64,000 nucleotides of DNA from Numida meleagris (lineage: Eukaryota; Chordata; Aves; Galliformes; Numididae), in the NCBI RefSeq assembly GCF_002078875.1, contig NC_034412.1, positions 31,629,552 through 31,693,551 of the forward strand. Reading direction: 5' to 3'. Positions 37,749-51,600 of the stretch are shown in pieces; within the stretch, counting starts at the first letter, position 1, and every line of letters starts with the position of its first letter. The position numbers were made by a program, and so were the translations under genes. The notes under the pieces were generated by a model that was given only the letters and a program-made list of their open reading frames with translations, searched no databases and was not told the origin of the DNA.

Positions 37749-40700
37749 TAATTAATATCATGATTGAAGTGTGAAACTACTGCATTTTCCAGTAATCACC
37801 AAAAGATCTTGTTTTGCTTTCAAGTGGTCAGATGACTTAGAAGATGTCACCGCACAGCTGGAAATTTGCAAGTTTTGTATGGTGGTGGAAAATGGTAAAT
37901 CTTTCTCATAACAGCTAGATTTCTGTTGGTGTCATGGAGTATTATTGATTGTTGTCCACTACGTTGCAGGACAAAATACTTGGTAGTAACTCACCAGGGC
38001 CATTATCCAATAACGTCAATGGAAAGAGTCATGCTGATTTTTGATAGCGCTGGGCTGAATCCACCAAGCATTAGATTTCTAAACTCCTGCTTTTAACAAA
38101 CAGCCAAATTATCAGCCAGTGTAAATCAACTTGTCTTCAGCGAAGTCTAGAAGGTACATTGATTTAAAAGGAGTCAGTGACATTTATATTGTGTCCTTCA
38201 AGGCGTTCTGTGGGGAATTAAATTCAATAATAACTTTCAGCCTTTTGCTCAGCACACCAGATGACAGGCGAGACACCACAAATTCTTCTTTTTGTCCAGC
38301 CATTTATAATAGGCATAAGTAAAATTACATCAAGCTGCTCTCTGAACTTCCACCTCTTCAGCACAGTTGTTTCCTGCATTTCATCATGTCGAATTTTGGA
38401 GCAGTATTACTATAGGAGTCCAAGGAAGAGCAAGGAGGAAGCATTCCTCATGTCTGGGCTGGGGAAAAAAGCCCCTTGTTTCCATCTTCTGTAACAACAC
38501 GCTCCTCCGAGCATGTCACTCTGGAACTTTTTTCCTACAGCTGTGTCATATGGGAAATGTTTTACTAGTAGGAAACGAAGTTAATTTACCAGCTCTGTGC
38601 ACTTAGGTACTTGGGAATCCACTGGACTTCAGGCTTCATGAGTTGATCCAAGTGTGGATTTGAGGCAAAAATATATTTCTGAATATTCAAGCCAGCTCAC
38701 ATCAAATGGATTAACAAAGCACTATCTCCAAATTGCTGCAATATTTTTTCATACAAGACTCACCTATAGCTATCTACCACAATATATTACAGTTTATCTG
38801 GCAAAACAAGCAATATTTTTGCACTCATCTTCTTCTACCATGAAAAAGTTGCAACCTGTACAAAACAGCATGTCTAACCGTTGTGTTCCAAATAAAGAAT
38901 ATTTTCCAAAAGTAACATACCATAAAAAACACTATACAAAAGCAGTAAATGAAAAAATTATAAAAGAAGTATATGCTTAATTTTACCTGGTAACTATGAC
39001 CTCCGGTCCTCATGTATCCCCTTTGTATCCACCCCCTCCACCCCCCAATTTCCGATGTATTTCTGTGAGCTTTATTTGACCAACTATGGATGCAAAGGGC
39101 ATTTAAGATTTTCTGTTTTGTCTTTCCCAAAGTAATATTTACAAATTAACACTGCTGAAAGCTTATATTTGCTACATTCCTTAATTAATCCAATGGATGA
39201 TGTTCATGCTGCATGCTTAGAGCATTTGAAATCAGCCCAGTGCATGCCATTTAGTCTTCAGGAAATAGCATTTGGACTTAGAGAAATATTTTCTCATTGA
39301 TCCACTTTTCATTCAAGAATGATAATCACACAGACGTAAAACTTCAAATTAAATTATTTAATAATGCTTATATCATGAGTATCATTGTGTAGGACAAGGC
39401 TTTTGCAATTCTGCATGGAGCTATTATTTAGAGATAAAAGCCATTTAAAATAATTTAAATGTAGGGCCAGAGAGAAAAAATAGGCTAAGACTGAATATTA
39501 ATTTTACATTACTGGCTCCCCATTGTCATGTGGACACACTTTGCTATCACTGCTTTCACTGCTTTAGCACACCAAATACCTGCCTTTATTAAATCTAATT
39601 CATATCCTGTTCTAAAGAAAAAAATGAATGGAAAAAAACATTCTTTCTCTCTTTGCCTCTCCTCCTTAGTGTCTGCATGCAACCATTGTCCTAAATTCAG
39701 ATAAACAAAGGAAGTCTCTATTTATCTTGATTCGCTGCATACTGTTCATTTAGACTCATATTATAGTCAAACATAAGAAATTACTTATTAAAAACATCCA
39801 TAACAATTTGTGGAGAAATTCACAGTTACTATTTGCTAAAACTATTTATTCGGCACTGTTTATTTTTACCATATGTATTTACAAACATGTATGCGTATAT
39901 GCATGTATACACACACAGAGTGAGGGAGGAAACAAGCAAGCACATGCCCATTGGCGTCATCTTTACCTTTTACTTTCATTTGGTGTTTCTGCATTGGTTT
40001 ACCACTCCCGCTGTGTTCAATTTTAAACAGGTATGATAAAAAACATTATAAACAGAATACGCAAGAGGAACATTATGCTAAAAAATGGGCATTATTTTGT
40101 AAATCTCAGAATTTAGATAATATGGCACCTTTAAACTGGCCTGCAATTGTTTAAAATGTAGCCCAAGTAGACAACTGTTATCGCTTGAAACCTGTTTGGT
40201 TCCCCTCACTATGACAATAAATGATTCTGAGATCGCCATCCAGAAGCAGAGTTCAGAGAGAATGTCTGCACCACACCTACAGTTTTCCTGATGGCTTCAT
40301 TGAGCACTCAAAATAAATTCCCTTCTTACCCCAGGAGTAGTTTTCTAGATGAATGTTGAGGTATGGTGTGTGAATGAGTAGTAAATAAATACATAATAGG
40401 TTTCTGAAAAATGATAATAAATAATTATGCTTGTTCCTTGCACTCCACTTGCTCTGAAGATAAATAAAGGTCTTTGGTGTCAAAAGCTGTCAATTCATCT
40501 CCTGTAACATTATCACTGTAATTTCAGAGCCACACTACACTGAGACAAATGCTCAAAAAGGCAGCTTCACAGAATATATCTGTATGGCTAAGATGCATCT
40601 GTTTTTACCAAACTTCATTAGAGGCCATGTTTTGCCAGACACAAATCATGCATGCATTCTCTACTTAACGCTATATTTTTGCTGCAGATGACAGCATCTA

Positions 40701-41647
40701 TCTGCACGGAGCACAACTAGGTGTTTGCTGGAGGTACTCAACACGTTATTACAGAACACAACCTGCACAGGCAGCCCCTGCTCGAAGGGCTGCTCTTTAC
40801 CCTCTCCTGTCCTCTACTCTCACAACGCCTCTCCAAAATTGAATATAACAAGCATATGACACCACACTACCACAGAGCAGCAACCGGTTTGGGTACAAAT
40901 GTTGCACCTGATACTTCATTTTGACCTGAAGGTCCCTCCCAGTCTGGAAGGTATCTGCTAATAAAACCCCCAAATGGCATGCTATGCTCCCCCTCTGATG
41001 CACATTACATTTTGTGCATTATAGACACAGTCTATGAATCCACTGAGTAATAGAAAGCTCAGGAGGAAAACTGTATTTTTGAAACCACTGAAATGAACAT
41101 CTGTCTGTTTTTGTATTACAAAGTATTCAGCCACCTATCTCCTTTTCAAATTTCACAGAGAAGAATGTCTAATTCTGTAACACAAAATTAGCAGCTTTGT
41201 ATTTTGTACTGCTAGATAACAAAATCAAAATACAAACAATGAATTCTTGTTTTAAATACATACTTATTTGACTGTCTTTTCTCTCATTGTTTTTTAACTG
41301 TGCTGCATTGGGTCTTCCCTGAAACAAAGATATCTTTCACACAACCCTGAAAAATAATCAGAAAAAGCACAGGTGGGATGCAGAAAAACAAAATCATGCA
41401 CAGATGCATTTTTCGTTTTTTTCTTTATCGTTCTGTGTAACTACTTCTTCAAACTTTAACTATGAAAAAGATTGTGTTTTGCAAATCTGTTATACCTGCT
41501 TTTATTTGTTACCATTAAAGTTATAACATATTCATGTGTCATTTTACTCCGAGAAATGCTATTTAAGAAAGCAAGCTATTCCATGTTCATGAATATCTGA
41601 GCAGATGGCATGTATTGCAGTAGATTAGTATTGAATGCAAAAATAGT

Positions 41648-41662
41648 AGCACCACCTATTGG
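41648..41662 (-). promoter_or_regulatory. CTCF-like motif
   Basis: On the minus strand the 15-mer CCAATAGGTGGTGCT matches the CTCF core consensus (CCRSYAGRKGGCRSY) at 13 of 15 positions by my reading. Occupancy cannot be judged from sequence. It has the same orientation as the stronger match at 52355-52370. Confidence 0.35.
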
Positions 41663-42057
41663 CAAAATGCATAAACGGATCCGTCAAACATCCATCATAC
41701 CAGCATTCGTGTTACTGGATGCTAAGGCTGTAACCTTTTGTTTTTAATTTATTTTTCATTTTGTTTTTAGTCAAAATGCATATATTTCTTAATGTGGGCT
41801 TTTGATTTCTCATAGAACACATCTAAAATCAACTGTAAAAGGACACGGATTTTAAACTGGAAACCCAAATGTAACCCAGAAGTTCTTAATGCCAGGGTCA
41901 AATTTGTTTTATACAGATTTAAAATATTTTTAAGCAGTGGATTTTTCATATTAAATAAAACTCTGGTCCAGACATTTTAATTTCAGATTCTTCTGAGAAT
42001 CTTGAAAAATCGTTTTGATTTAATTGAACTATATAAATGGGGGCCAAAAAAATATAT

Positions 42058-42085
42058 GGAGGGGAATCGTATGCGGAGGGGAATC
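42058..42085. repeat. Direct repeat at CR1 3' junction
   Basis: GGAGGGGAATC occurs at 42058-42068 and again at 42075-42085, 17 bases apart. The second copy overlaps the 3' terminus of the adjoining minus-strand CR1, so the pair may reflect slippage or duplication at the insertion junction. Confidence 0.7.
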
Positions 42086-42306
42086 ACAGAATCGTAGAAT
42101 ATTCTGAGTTGGAAGAGATCTATAAGGATCATCAAGTTCAACTCCTGGTTCCATGCAGGACCTCCCAAAAATCAGACCATATGACTGAGACTGTTGTCCC
42201 AGTGCTTCTAGAACTCCAGCAGCCTGTGGCCACTGTTCTGGGGAGCCTCTTCCAGTGCCTGACCACCCTCTGGTGAAGAACCTTTTCCTGATATCCAACC
42301 TGAAAT
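42082..42306 (-). mobile_element. CR1 LINE 3' fragment
   Basis: Reverse complement of a CR1 3' end. It opens AATCACAGAATCGTAGAAT, then shows GAGTTGGAAGAGATC, AAGGATCATCAAGTTCAACTCC, GGGAGCCTCTTCCAGTGCC and TGACCACCCTCTGGTGAAG-type landmarks, fading after CCTGATATCCAACCTGAA. About 225 bases of the end remain and the element is 5'-truncated. Substitutions and a broken coding frame indicate an inactive copy. Confidence 0.95.
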
Positions 42307-43091
42307 ATTCTGGCACTGAGGTGAGAAAACAGGGCTTTCAAATACTTATGTATATTTACATATACATATTTACACATACATACGTGATTTCTGAACTGTC
42401 CCTGGCTCATAATTACTATGATTCTGCTTAATTCTAAGAAAACTTTGCTGCAGAAAAGAGGAAGAACAGGAAAGAAGAAAGCTTTATATTAGTTGAGTAT
42501 GAGAGGCTAGGATTTGGATGTGCAATGTCAGTTTTTACGTACATTGCATTTAAACAAACTTTATGAATCTATATTTTCTATATGAAGTCTATAACTAATC
42601 TATAATTTATGTTATTGTGTCACTGTTTTGTTTTGGTTACTTGAATTTGGTTGATCTGAACAGTCCTTGCTTAAATGTAACTGTGTAGAGCAATTTCCCT
42701 CAGAATACATTATATGTATTATTATTTAATACTCTTTTTATTACTTATTTTCTGTAGGATTGATTCTTAGGAATTTTTACTATATTACTTTTTCCAATTG
42801 CTATTATTTTACTCTTTAATTACCAATCATATTTATCAGGATAATTGGTTTCATCCATGTATTACTGTGGGTACTGCTACTTTCTTAAGACTTCTTTTTT
42901 TCTTTCCCTGATGCTCCTGTCCATTTTTCCATCACTTTCTCAGAGAAAGAAAATGATGCTAATCATGGTTGGTCAGATTCCAGTAGTAAAAATCTCTCTG
43001 CATGCTGAGTTTGAATACTGACTTTCAGTTCTGCATTCCTAATTGTTTCACTGTTTTCTCCTTCAAGTGTTCAAAATATTTGGAAAACAAA

Positions 43092-43092
<1 letters not shown>

Positions 43093-43133
<41 letters not shown>
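43093..43133. repeat. A41 homopolymer followed by (AAC)n
   Basis: Forty-one consecutive A residues, preceded by AAACAAAC and followed by (AAC)5-like units to about 43151. It is the longest homopolymer in the window. No retroposed gene body was recognised on either side. Exact length may be unreliable in any assembly. Confidence 0.9.
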
Positions 43134-43134
<1 letters not shown>

Positions 43135-43939
43135 AACAACAACAAAAAAAAACCACACAGATTTCTCCTAAGAGCAAAGCTTCCCTGTGGTCGGGAGCAT
43201 ATGCATTTTTAATTTGTTTCAAAGGAATTCAGTGCTTTTGAAGTCTGCAAACCATTACAAACAGTTTATAACATGCTAAACTCTATTCTACCCCTCAGAC
43301 TTCTGGTGCCAGGATGGCCTGCTGGAAAAGGGACGCTTTTACATGTGCACCAACCCCTGCATCTCAGTATTCATGATTTAATGGCCTCATTTTGGTGCTA
43401 AGTGGCTGCTTCTCCCATCAATCATGTATCTCCTATCTTTGAGCAGGATGATTTTACTAGGAACAACACCATCAAGAGCACTATATTGTCTTCTCTGTAA
43501 TGTCTCTTATCTAATCTGAACTGGACAAAGCACAGAGACTGTTTCATTTACCACTTTATTATGTCTTAGATTTAAGTTTCTTTGTGGTACACATTCCCTC
43601 ACAGCTATTTCTATATTAAATTTTTTTTATATTATTCAACAAAAGGAACAATTCAATTTATTTTTTAATCTACGAGGACATGTTGGCCAAAGTAATTTAC
43701 ATAGACTTCCTTGGCTTCATTACACTATTTCAGCAGTGCAAGCAGAGCCAGGCACAGCTGCAGCTGCAGGCTTGTAAATACTTGCCTAGAAAAACAGTCC
43801 TACTACAACTAATGAATCGTGGTGAAGCTGACACCTCTTTCCTAGTTAGAGCTACAAATGTGCTACTTTTGTTAGACAAAGTGAAAAGCAGCCAAACAGA
43901 CTGACAACACTGCATCATTTTTGAGGGGCCCCTGAAGAC

Positions 43940-43955
43940 ATATCACATGTGATAT
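43940..43955. repeat. 16-bp perfect palindrome
   Basis: ATATCACATGTGATAT is perfectly self-complementary, centred on an E-box (CACATGTG). A dimeric bHLH protein could in principle bind; nothing nearby supports a promoter. Confidence 0.6.
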
Positions 43956-45070
43956 ATCAGCTTGGATTGAGTACTGTGTTGTTCTGTCATATTATATATG
44001 TGTTTGATGCTATTTCACCATAGTTATGCAACATGAAAACAGTACATTGGAAATCTGTTAAGGATTTAGAGCTTTCTGAGGGGCAGGCAATACAATGATG
44101 TCCTGTATCAGAGTGCTGTAGTTATGTGGTTGCCACCACGTGATAGGACAGAGGTTAGGTTACTAAATGTGGGGGAATGGCAGGAGTCCTGCCAGACCTC
44201 TCACATCAGCATATCCAGACTTCCTTGAAGCTACCATGAAGTGAGTGAAAGGTATTATGGCTGGAAAAGCACAAAAGAAAAAGATAAATGTCTTGCTCAA
44301 GTTCACAGAAATGACTTGGTTTAAGAGCCAAGACCAGAGTTGAGCAGTCTTGACTCCTAATCATTTGTTTTAATCACTAGCCACAATATGTCATGTACAT
44401 GTGATTATTATGTCTACCTCCACAGCTCCTGAGCACTTGCTGTCTCCAAAATATATTACAGACTTAATTCCTCCAACAATTACGTCAACTTTAAATGTGT
44501 CACAACTGTCGTCATTGGAATTACTCTTAACTTGCCCCTTTGTAACAAGGAGAGAAAACTAAGATTTATATCACTTATAGGGAGCTATATATTTTTGGAA
44601 CTACAAGTTTATTTACCTTCTGACTTATAAACAAAAGGAGAGTGTGAATCCAAAAGAATTATAGTACGGAAGAAATGATCTGTCAGAAGACAGAAAACTG
44701 TTTAGGACATGATGTCTCATAGATTACTCTTGTATGAGTTCAAGGTAGCTATACATTTTTTTAAATTATTACTAAGTCATTCAGAATAAGAAAGCCAAAC
44801 TAAAAAAAAAAAAACAAAACCAAACACATCGCATTGTTAGGGAAAAATGGGAAAGTATTTTTAAAGCATACCCCTGGTATGCGTTTCTAACCATACACTA
44901 ATACAGTGGATTATGTTTATTTCTTGAATTCAAATGTGTGATTACTGTGTGATTATTAACGTCCATATTGTAGTGGATGAAATACTCTGAAATGTGAAAG
45001 CATCTGGGTCACCATAGATTCCATCTCCTATACTCATATTTGGCTACTGAAAACAATGAAAATCTTTTTT

Positions 45071-45088
45071 CATAAATAAATAAATAAA
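45071..45088. repeat. (AAAT)n microsatellite
   Basis: About four tandem AAAT units (TAAATAAATAAATAAA). A short tetranucleotide repeat. Confidence 0.8.
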
Positions 45089-48000
45089 GGAATTATATGC
45101 ATTCTGAAATATAGAGCAAGAAGACCTTAGCCTGTGAAAATTAGTAACTATTGTGTTTAAATGATAGCTAAAGAGATAAATTACCGTAATCACCCTACCT
45201 GTATCATTTCATTGTTTCATTTGGCACCTCAAGGAACTTCTGGATAATTCTTTTCCAACAACATTTGCACTGACATTTGCTCACATTTTTTCACTATTCT
45301 ACCATATTCAAGAGTATGTAATTCTCTTCCTTCTATATGGTATTATTCACATACCTCATTTCCCAGTAGTAAGAATTTCTAAAACTGCTTCCAAGTAAAC
45401 ACAAACTACCTTTAGAAAAGCGTTTACTGCACACACAAAGAACAAAAGTTACTAGACTAAATATGTTCTTGTGAAAACCATCACTGTGACCAAGTGAGAA
45501 ATGAAACAGAAGATAACATATAAGAGAGAAATCTAACACATTTCTCCTTATGACAAATAATATTTTGAGGAAAGATAGCATTTTAAAACACTAGGAAGCC
45601 TGTTCTGTTTGAGGAAGACTCTGTAACTTTGATAGACAGGAGAGACACATTTTACTCATTTCAATTGCTCAAGCAGAGACATAGGCAAAAAAAAAAGAAG
45701 TAATTTAAGCAATTTTTAAGCAATTAATAATTTGAACCACATTAGACTAAAGAATTTCCTATCCTCGACACAGCAAGTAGAGGATCCACATGGAAAGAGG
45801 ATAAGATCCAGAACAATGCAACTTCCTCACATTTCCTGAGCAAATCCACACTGCTGAAAGGAAATGCAGGAGGGGACACCTCCCCACATGTTCTGACACT
45901 CACTCATCCTGGAGGGCAGATGGGCAGAGCACCCTGTTAGACCTCCATGCCCTGGTCCTGCCTCTGATGCTGCCCTGAGGCAGAGTTTACGTGTGTGGCC
46001 TTTCCACCTGCAAGTCCATCTCTAGGATATCCTGAGATGGTAATTATACCCAAGCCACTGTTCGGACATGGGATACTCCTTCATAAATTTATTTCTAAGA
46101 AACCTTTCTGGCCTCCACAGTACCCAGCAGTAAGGAATCCTGCAATTTAAGCCATGTATTCTCTGAAAATCTGTAATTCCCCAGACAACATCAATAGCTG
46201 AATGTCTGAGAAACAGGCCATTAGCTTTGTTCCATCACCTCAAATGCTGGCAGCGCACCCCAATGGTGACACCTTCCTTTTCCACAAACAACAAGCGATC
46301 TTCACAGAATTGCAGGGACCCAAGTTAGCTCTAAAATGAGACAGCGTGAGATCCATACCTCCTACAGAGATGAATCTGCTGCCCAATGTGTCAGGGATTC
46401 TTTGGGAAATGCTCATGAATTGCAGACACTTATTATAAATGTTGTGCCATTTCTCTCAGCATTGTATTGATGTGCATGATGAAGAAAATAGATATCATCC
46501 AAACGTTTTAAAAGAAGGCTGCTAAATTATTTCTGATTGGCTATAATGACTTTGCTTAATAGGTCATGGAGTATCAAGTTAGATTTTTCTTTGTTTCACA
46601 TTATTAAACATGAAAAATAAAGATTTAAAAACGAAATTCCTATGATATAATAGATTGGATAGCTGAGAAGATGATGTAAAACACAGCTTAGGATGGGTTC
46701 TTTTTCTTCCTTTGAGCCAACTGTATTTAATTAAAATCTAATTAATCAAAGTTCTGTTTCAAAATATACTTGATTTTTAGTCAAGGGGAAATTTTAGTAA
46801 TGCCATTGTTTCTAATACAATTCTGTCCCAGTGCCTGAGCTCTCTGCTCAAAGTAGCCTGGATTTTTGTGTTCTATTCCTTTGTGGTCAGAGCGATGCTT
46901 TAGGTCTTTTCCGGACTTTCTCTCTTCCTTCATTTTCATCTCCCCCATTCTCTCTCTTACATTTCATTGTAGGGGACGCCCTGTGTTCTACTCTCTTTTT
47001 TTTTCCCAGGAATTCTGCACAAATTGATACAACTGGAAGCCATTACACACATATTCCCCTTAATTGAAAATCATACAGAGCTCACAGGAAAGTAATAATA
47101 TCCAGTTTTCTCTTGTCTAGTTAAGGCCTTTGCTTCCGAACTTGAAAAGCAGCTCCACAAGGCAGGTAAGGTCAAGAAGGAAAGTGATATAATTATCCCA
47201 TAATTCTTCAAATACCAAATACAATCAGGCTCCATACATATAATGCAGAACTGACCAAAAGACTTGAACAGTATGAGATCTTGTATGGTATATGACTGCA
47301 AAAGATTGTAGTTAGTATTAATTTATTTAGGACAAAGGAAAGAATCACAAAATATATCCAAAGCTTTCTTACATAAGCTTCCATACTGTGAATGTCTAAT
47401 ACATAACCACTTCTTTTGGCTGGGTGTGTAATATTATATGGCTCATAGACGCTATTGCATTTATTGTAACTAGCCATACAAACTTTTCAGGCTCAAAAAT
47501 CCTAGTTATTGAGGGTTTTTCAAGTTAGGGGGTGGAATGAAACAGGTTAAATTAAAGCAATGCACATATCTTATTTGGAAAATGAGATGACAGTGGCCAT
47601 TCTGAAATTTGCATAGTACAGATAATACTAAACAACTGATATACTTTAGATCTGTCACACATCTGGAGATTTTAAGAAAATTTAGACAATGCATTCAGAG
47701 TGATAAATCCCAGAACCAGGAACATCTGCTGCTGTTTCAGGTATCAACAACTTAAAACTTTTTAAAAATATCTATTCAGTTACAGTGAGCTAACATCTGT
47801 AAAGTACCTATCTACAGTGAACACGTACACAGCGCCTGCATGCGAACAGTGACAAACTTCTGCCATTACCAAGAGTACCTCTATGCAGATTTATGGGAGC
47901 AAGCAAGGAAAGCAGAAACAGAGTTGGTAGAGGAGAGCAGGAGACACATGCTCAAGAACCCATGCAGGGCTCGTAGATACAAGGATTGTTCATTACAGTT

Positions 48001-48673
48001 CAAACTTTCCAAGCCAAGAAACTTCAGGCTTAAAATACAGTAAAAGCTACAGCTCTTCAGGAGAGAAGTCAGGGAAGTAGCCTAGTATCACTAAGTAAAA
48101 AATAAAAAGAAAACATTGCCACATTGCCATTTTAAAAAATAAATTACATTTAAAGTAGCTCATTTCTCTCTGGATTCAGTTATGCACACTTAGGGATTTC
48201 TTTTTTTCTAGCTATGTTCCATCATCACCAGTCCAAGAAACCATTCACATGAATGAACCTACTAATAGAAAATAAGTGTGCTCAATATCTTTGTATTTAT
48301 TACTCTTCAGTAGTTTATCTTGTTTTCTCAGACATATATTCCACTAAACATCAACTCTCTGCTTCTTAATGGGATGTAATTTAATTGAAAAAAAACAAAT
48401 TATAATATGATATCAAGGCAACACTTAAAGCCAAGCTGGAGATATAAAATAGACAACCTGAAGCAAAGCAGGATTCACCAAGCAGCATGGAGTTCACAAT
48501 TTGTTCACAGCCATATCTTCAATCTGCCACTTCATGTATCACAACTCCCACCATGCTCTATTTTGAGAACTGAGGTGGGATTAAATGAACACACAGATCA
48601 TGAATCAGTTTTTTGCTTATGGATGCATTTCACCTGCAGTACCTCATATTTTGTTGTATATTTTCACATCAGT

Positions 48674-48688
48674 AGATGATGATGATGT
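48674..48688. repeat. (GAT)n short microsatellite
   Basis: Four to five GAT units. A short run in unique sequence. Confidence 0.7.
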
Positions 48689-51600
48689 TTCTTTATTCCT
48701 CTGCCTTCTTTACACATTCTTTACATTACAATTTAAACATAAAACGTAACATAAAAGAAATAAAAGTAATATAGATACTTCCTTTACTGACAATGAAGAT
48801 CAACCAGGAATAAAATGTACTGTCTGTATTGATAGTCAGCAAGGATGTGTCTAAGCCTGACTGCAAAGAGCTTGCATGTTTTAAATGATAATCGCTCTTT
48901 TCTATGGCTTAAACAGTAGTAACGATAGCAATTTGAGTGAACTGTATTTGTTTAGCTGTGTAAAATGAAAATGCACTAATTAGACATATTTGAAATCAGA
49001 AGGACTGCACGATGAGAAAAATACCCATTGCTCTCTGTTGCTTCAGCTGTGCATGAAACCAGCTCAGAGACTTAAAATGTATGAGAATAAAAAATCCCAA
49101 ACACTTGCAGTGTGCTACTTATCACATACTGTGACGGTGATAAATTCCCTCAGTGATTCTCAGGTGCCCTGTTGTTACCTTTAACTGCCTTCTAGCTTGT
49201 CAATCTTCTGTTTCGAGATGGTATCGGTCATTCACACAAGCAAAACCTTGCTTAGAGGGACTTACACTTTGTGCTGGTAATAGGTGCTTTATCTTCCACT
49301 GGATTATTTGCCCACTGTTCTTGTGGAATTTCACAAAAGAAGCATTTCTGATTATCTGACAGTTTATCTTTTGTACGAATCTTGTTGGAGCTTGAGTTAC
49401 TAGAAGGAGGTGGTTCTTTCAGAGTGGAATCTCTCCCTTAGGCTTTTAGTGCAGGATAATAAGACTTCAGCTTCTGCACTACACAAAGTAAGGGAAAGAA
49501 AAATATGTACACATCCAAAGCATTTGACGAGGAACACCAATAATTCTGTAAACTGCAAATCCATCTGAGGTATCTAATACTACAGGTGCCCTATACAAAA
49601 AGAAAAGTATATACACAAAAAACTGTACAGAATCTCAATTATACTGTATATTTGTCTACAGTTATCATATATTGTGGACAGTTTTGAGGCAGGATTTTTT
49701 TTTTTTTAACTAACTGAAATCTAAAAATATTGCAATTTATCCTTGCCTAGTTGCATTGCGCATTCATTACAAAGAACCCATTACCATCTTTGAAGTCCCC
49801 ACTAATTCCTCTTTATGCTGCTGGCATGCGATTATTTCCATCTTGAAGATATATCAGAGCTATGGATAGCTAAAAGCATATTAACATATCAAGAAGCGCA
49901 AGCATTCTATCAACTTCATTTTATTTGATGCGTTTCACAATTTCCTGACATTTCATCTGCAAATACTTTTGAAAGCAATACAATAGAAAGGAAATGGTAT
50001 TTTTTACTCAGAACGTAAGATGTCAGATAAATTTTGCTTAAACACCATGCTGCATCATAATGTAACATACATCTTCCTTTATAAAGTCCAACTTTGAGTA
50101 GAGTTTGAAATCATAATCATTAGGAGACCTAATATCTGACTCCCTGAAAATAAAATTATACTTTCTTCACTGACCACAATGAGCAATGGAGAAGCACCAC
50201 CCGCAGTCAATCTATGCTGAATGGAGAGAATTCTCTGTATTTAATTGTAAATAAATAAAATATTTGCCAGAATTCCTAGACAAAAATAGGAAAGTGAAAA
50301 AAAGAGAGACGATTTCCCATTAGAAAGTTAAAATGTTGGTATTAATTCCTACAATGCTTCCTATAACCTATGGTTTCCTCAGATTGCTTTGTTATTTTTT
50401 ATTACTTCCTTAGAGTATTCAAAGTAGGGACAAATAGATTGATGGCTGAAAAATGGAAAAACTTTGCAGCTGCTCATCTGCCAGAGGAAGCTCGGTTTTA
50501 AGAACAGAGCAAAGGACAAGTGCATTGCTGCTGACAGGGCAGTGCCAAAGAGCATCAAAATCCATAGTTTTAAAAACAACTGATCCAAAAGTCCTCCTAT
50601 AACAAGTTGGGTTTTTTATTTTTATTTCTATATTGGCTATGTGTTGCATGAGATCTGTATCCTCAGGCCCTAACCAGTTACCGTAAAGGTAGTAGTCAAC
50701 CATTGTACAACTCTTCCAAGAAATTATGTAGGATTTCAGAGCTTGGTAGAGTGAGGAACCAGTATTTCCAGAAAACATCTTTCTTTTTTCTGCTCGTCAG
50801 AATCAGCTCTTTTACTAGAACTAAATGAATTACAAGTATTAAACAAAATATAATTCATCTCTCTTCTTCCCAGTACTTTTCAGCATAAATTAAAAAATTA
50901 GAATAAAAATGAGGATACTACAAAGTCTAACTGCAATATCTTCTACAGGTCGAAATCAAGTCATCTAACATGCTTCAGATGATTTGTGGTGGTCTTTTTA
51001 GGTCAAATAACTAAAATAAGCTGCACTTTCTCTTGATCTCCGTGAACTCAAGACTGACTTGAGATGCTGGCTAAAACATAAGGGGCAGCAGCTTTGTCAC
51101 AACATCTTTGAGACATTCTAAATTTCAGTCTTATACTTAGCAAGAAGTTCTGTTATCAAGTTTTTTTCCTTTATCTTCAGAAGCAGACTTATCCCTGCAA
51201 ACAGGTCTGTTTAAGATCCGCAAGAAAAATATCCTTGTATCTGAATGCCTATTTTTCAATTTCTGCAAATGGAAAACACTTTTATATTATTCTCATAGGA
51301 AAAAATATACATAAGAAAGGAAGATAACAGGGAAGATAGTGATAAAAGTAATCATTAACACTAGTAGCAATATTGGGAACTATCAATAGAATGTTGCATT
51401 CAACTCCCATCCTTTTGTTTTATATGAAAAGAAACTATGCTAAAAATTGTTTTGGAAGGTCAGAATATACCCTTTCAACAGGACAAATACATTATAGTCA
51501 CAATAAGTAATGAGGTTACTTATAATCATTTAATCTGAAGATGCTGATATATTTTGGAAATATTAATAATTAAAAATAAAACTTCCTATGAGGTATACTA

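Larger units (their letters stand above)
36860..42057. other. AT-rich non-coding DNA, no further gene seen
   Basis: No recognisable coding frame; the largest (38654-38980, 108 codons) has no domain. The stretch holds a palindrome at 37727-37748, a C-rich patch near 39018-39046 and a CTCF-like motif at 41648-41662. I recognised no mobile element. Confidence 0.45.

Noticed and set aside
39018..39046. C-rich patch as G-quadruplex on the minus strand
   Set aside because: Only three tracts of three or more residues are close together, not the four needed.
40917..40960. GACCTGAAGGTCCCTCCCAG, reminiscent of a CR1 3' region
   Set aside because: Only about 15 bases resemble CR1 and no terminus or neighbouring landmarks follow.
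42029..42410. Overlapping frames of 79-95 codons across the CR1 fragment
   Set aside because: They read through the CR1 3' end and flank. Part of the minus-strand frame (LDIRKRF.TR...) is decayed ORF2 tail, not a host gene.
47840..48043. 67-codon frame with charged composition
   Set aside because: Purine-rich sequence gives K/E/R-rich translation by composition; no start context, boundary or homolog recognised.
50419..50778. 119-codon open frame, minus strand
   Set aside because: No recognisable domain, overlapping frames on the same strand and no splice or promoter context; the length is within chance expectation for 64 kb.
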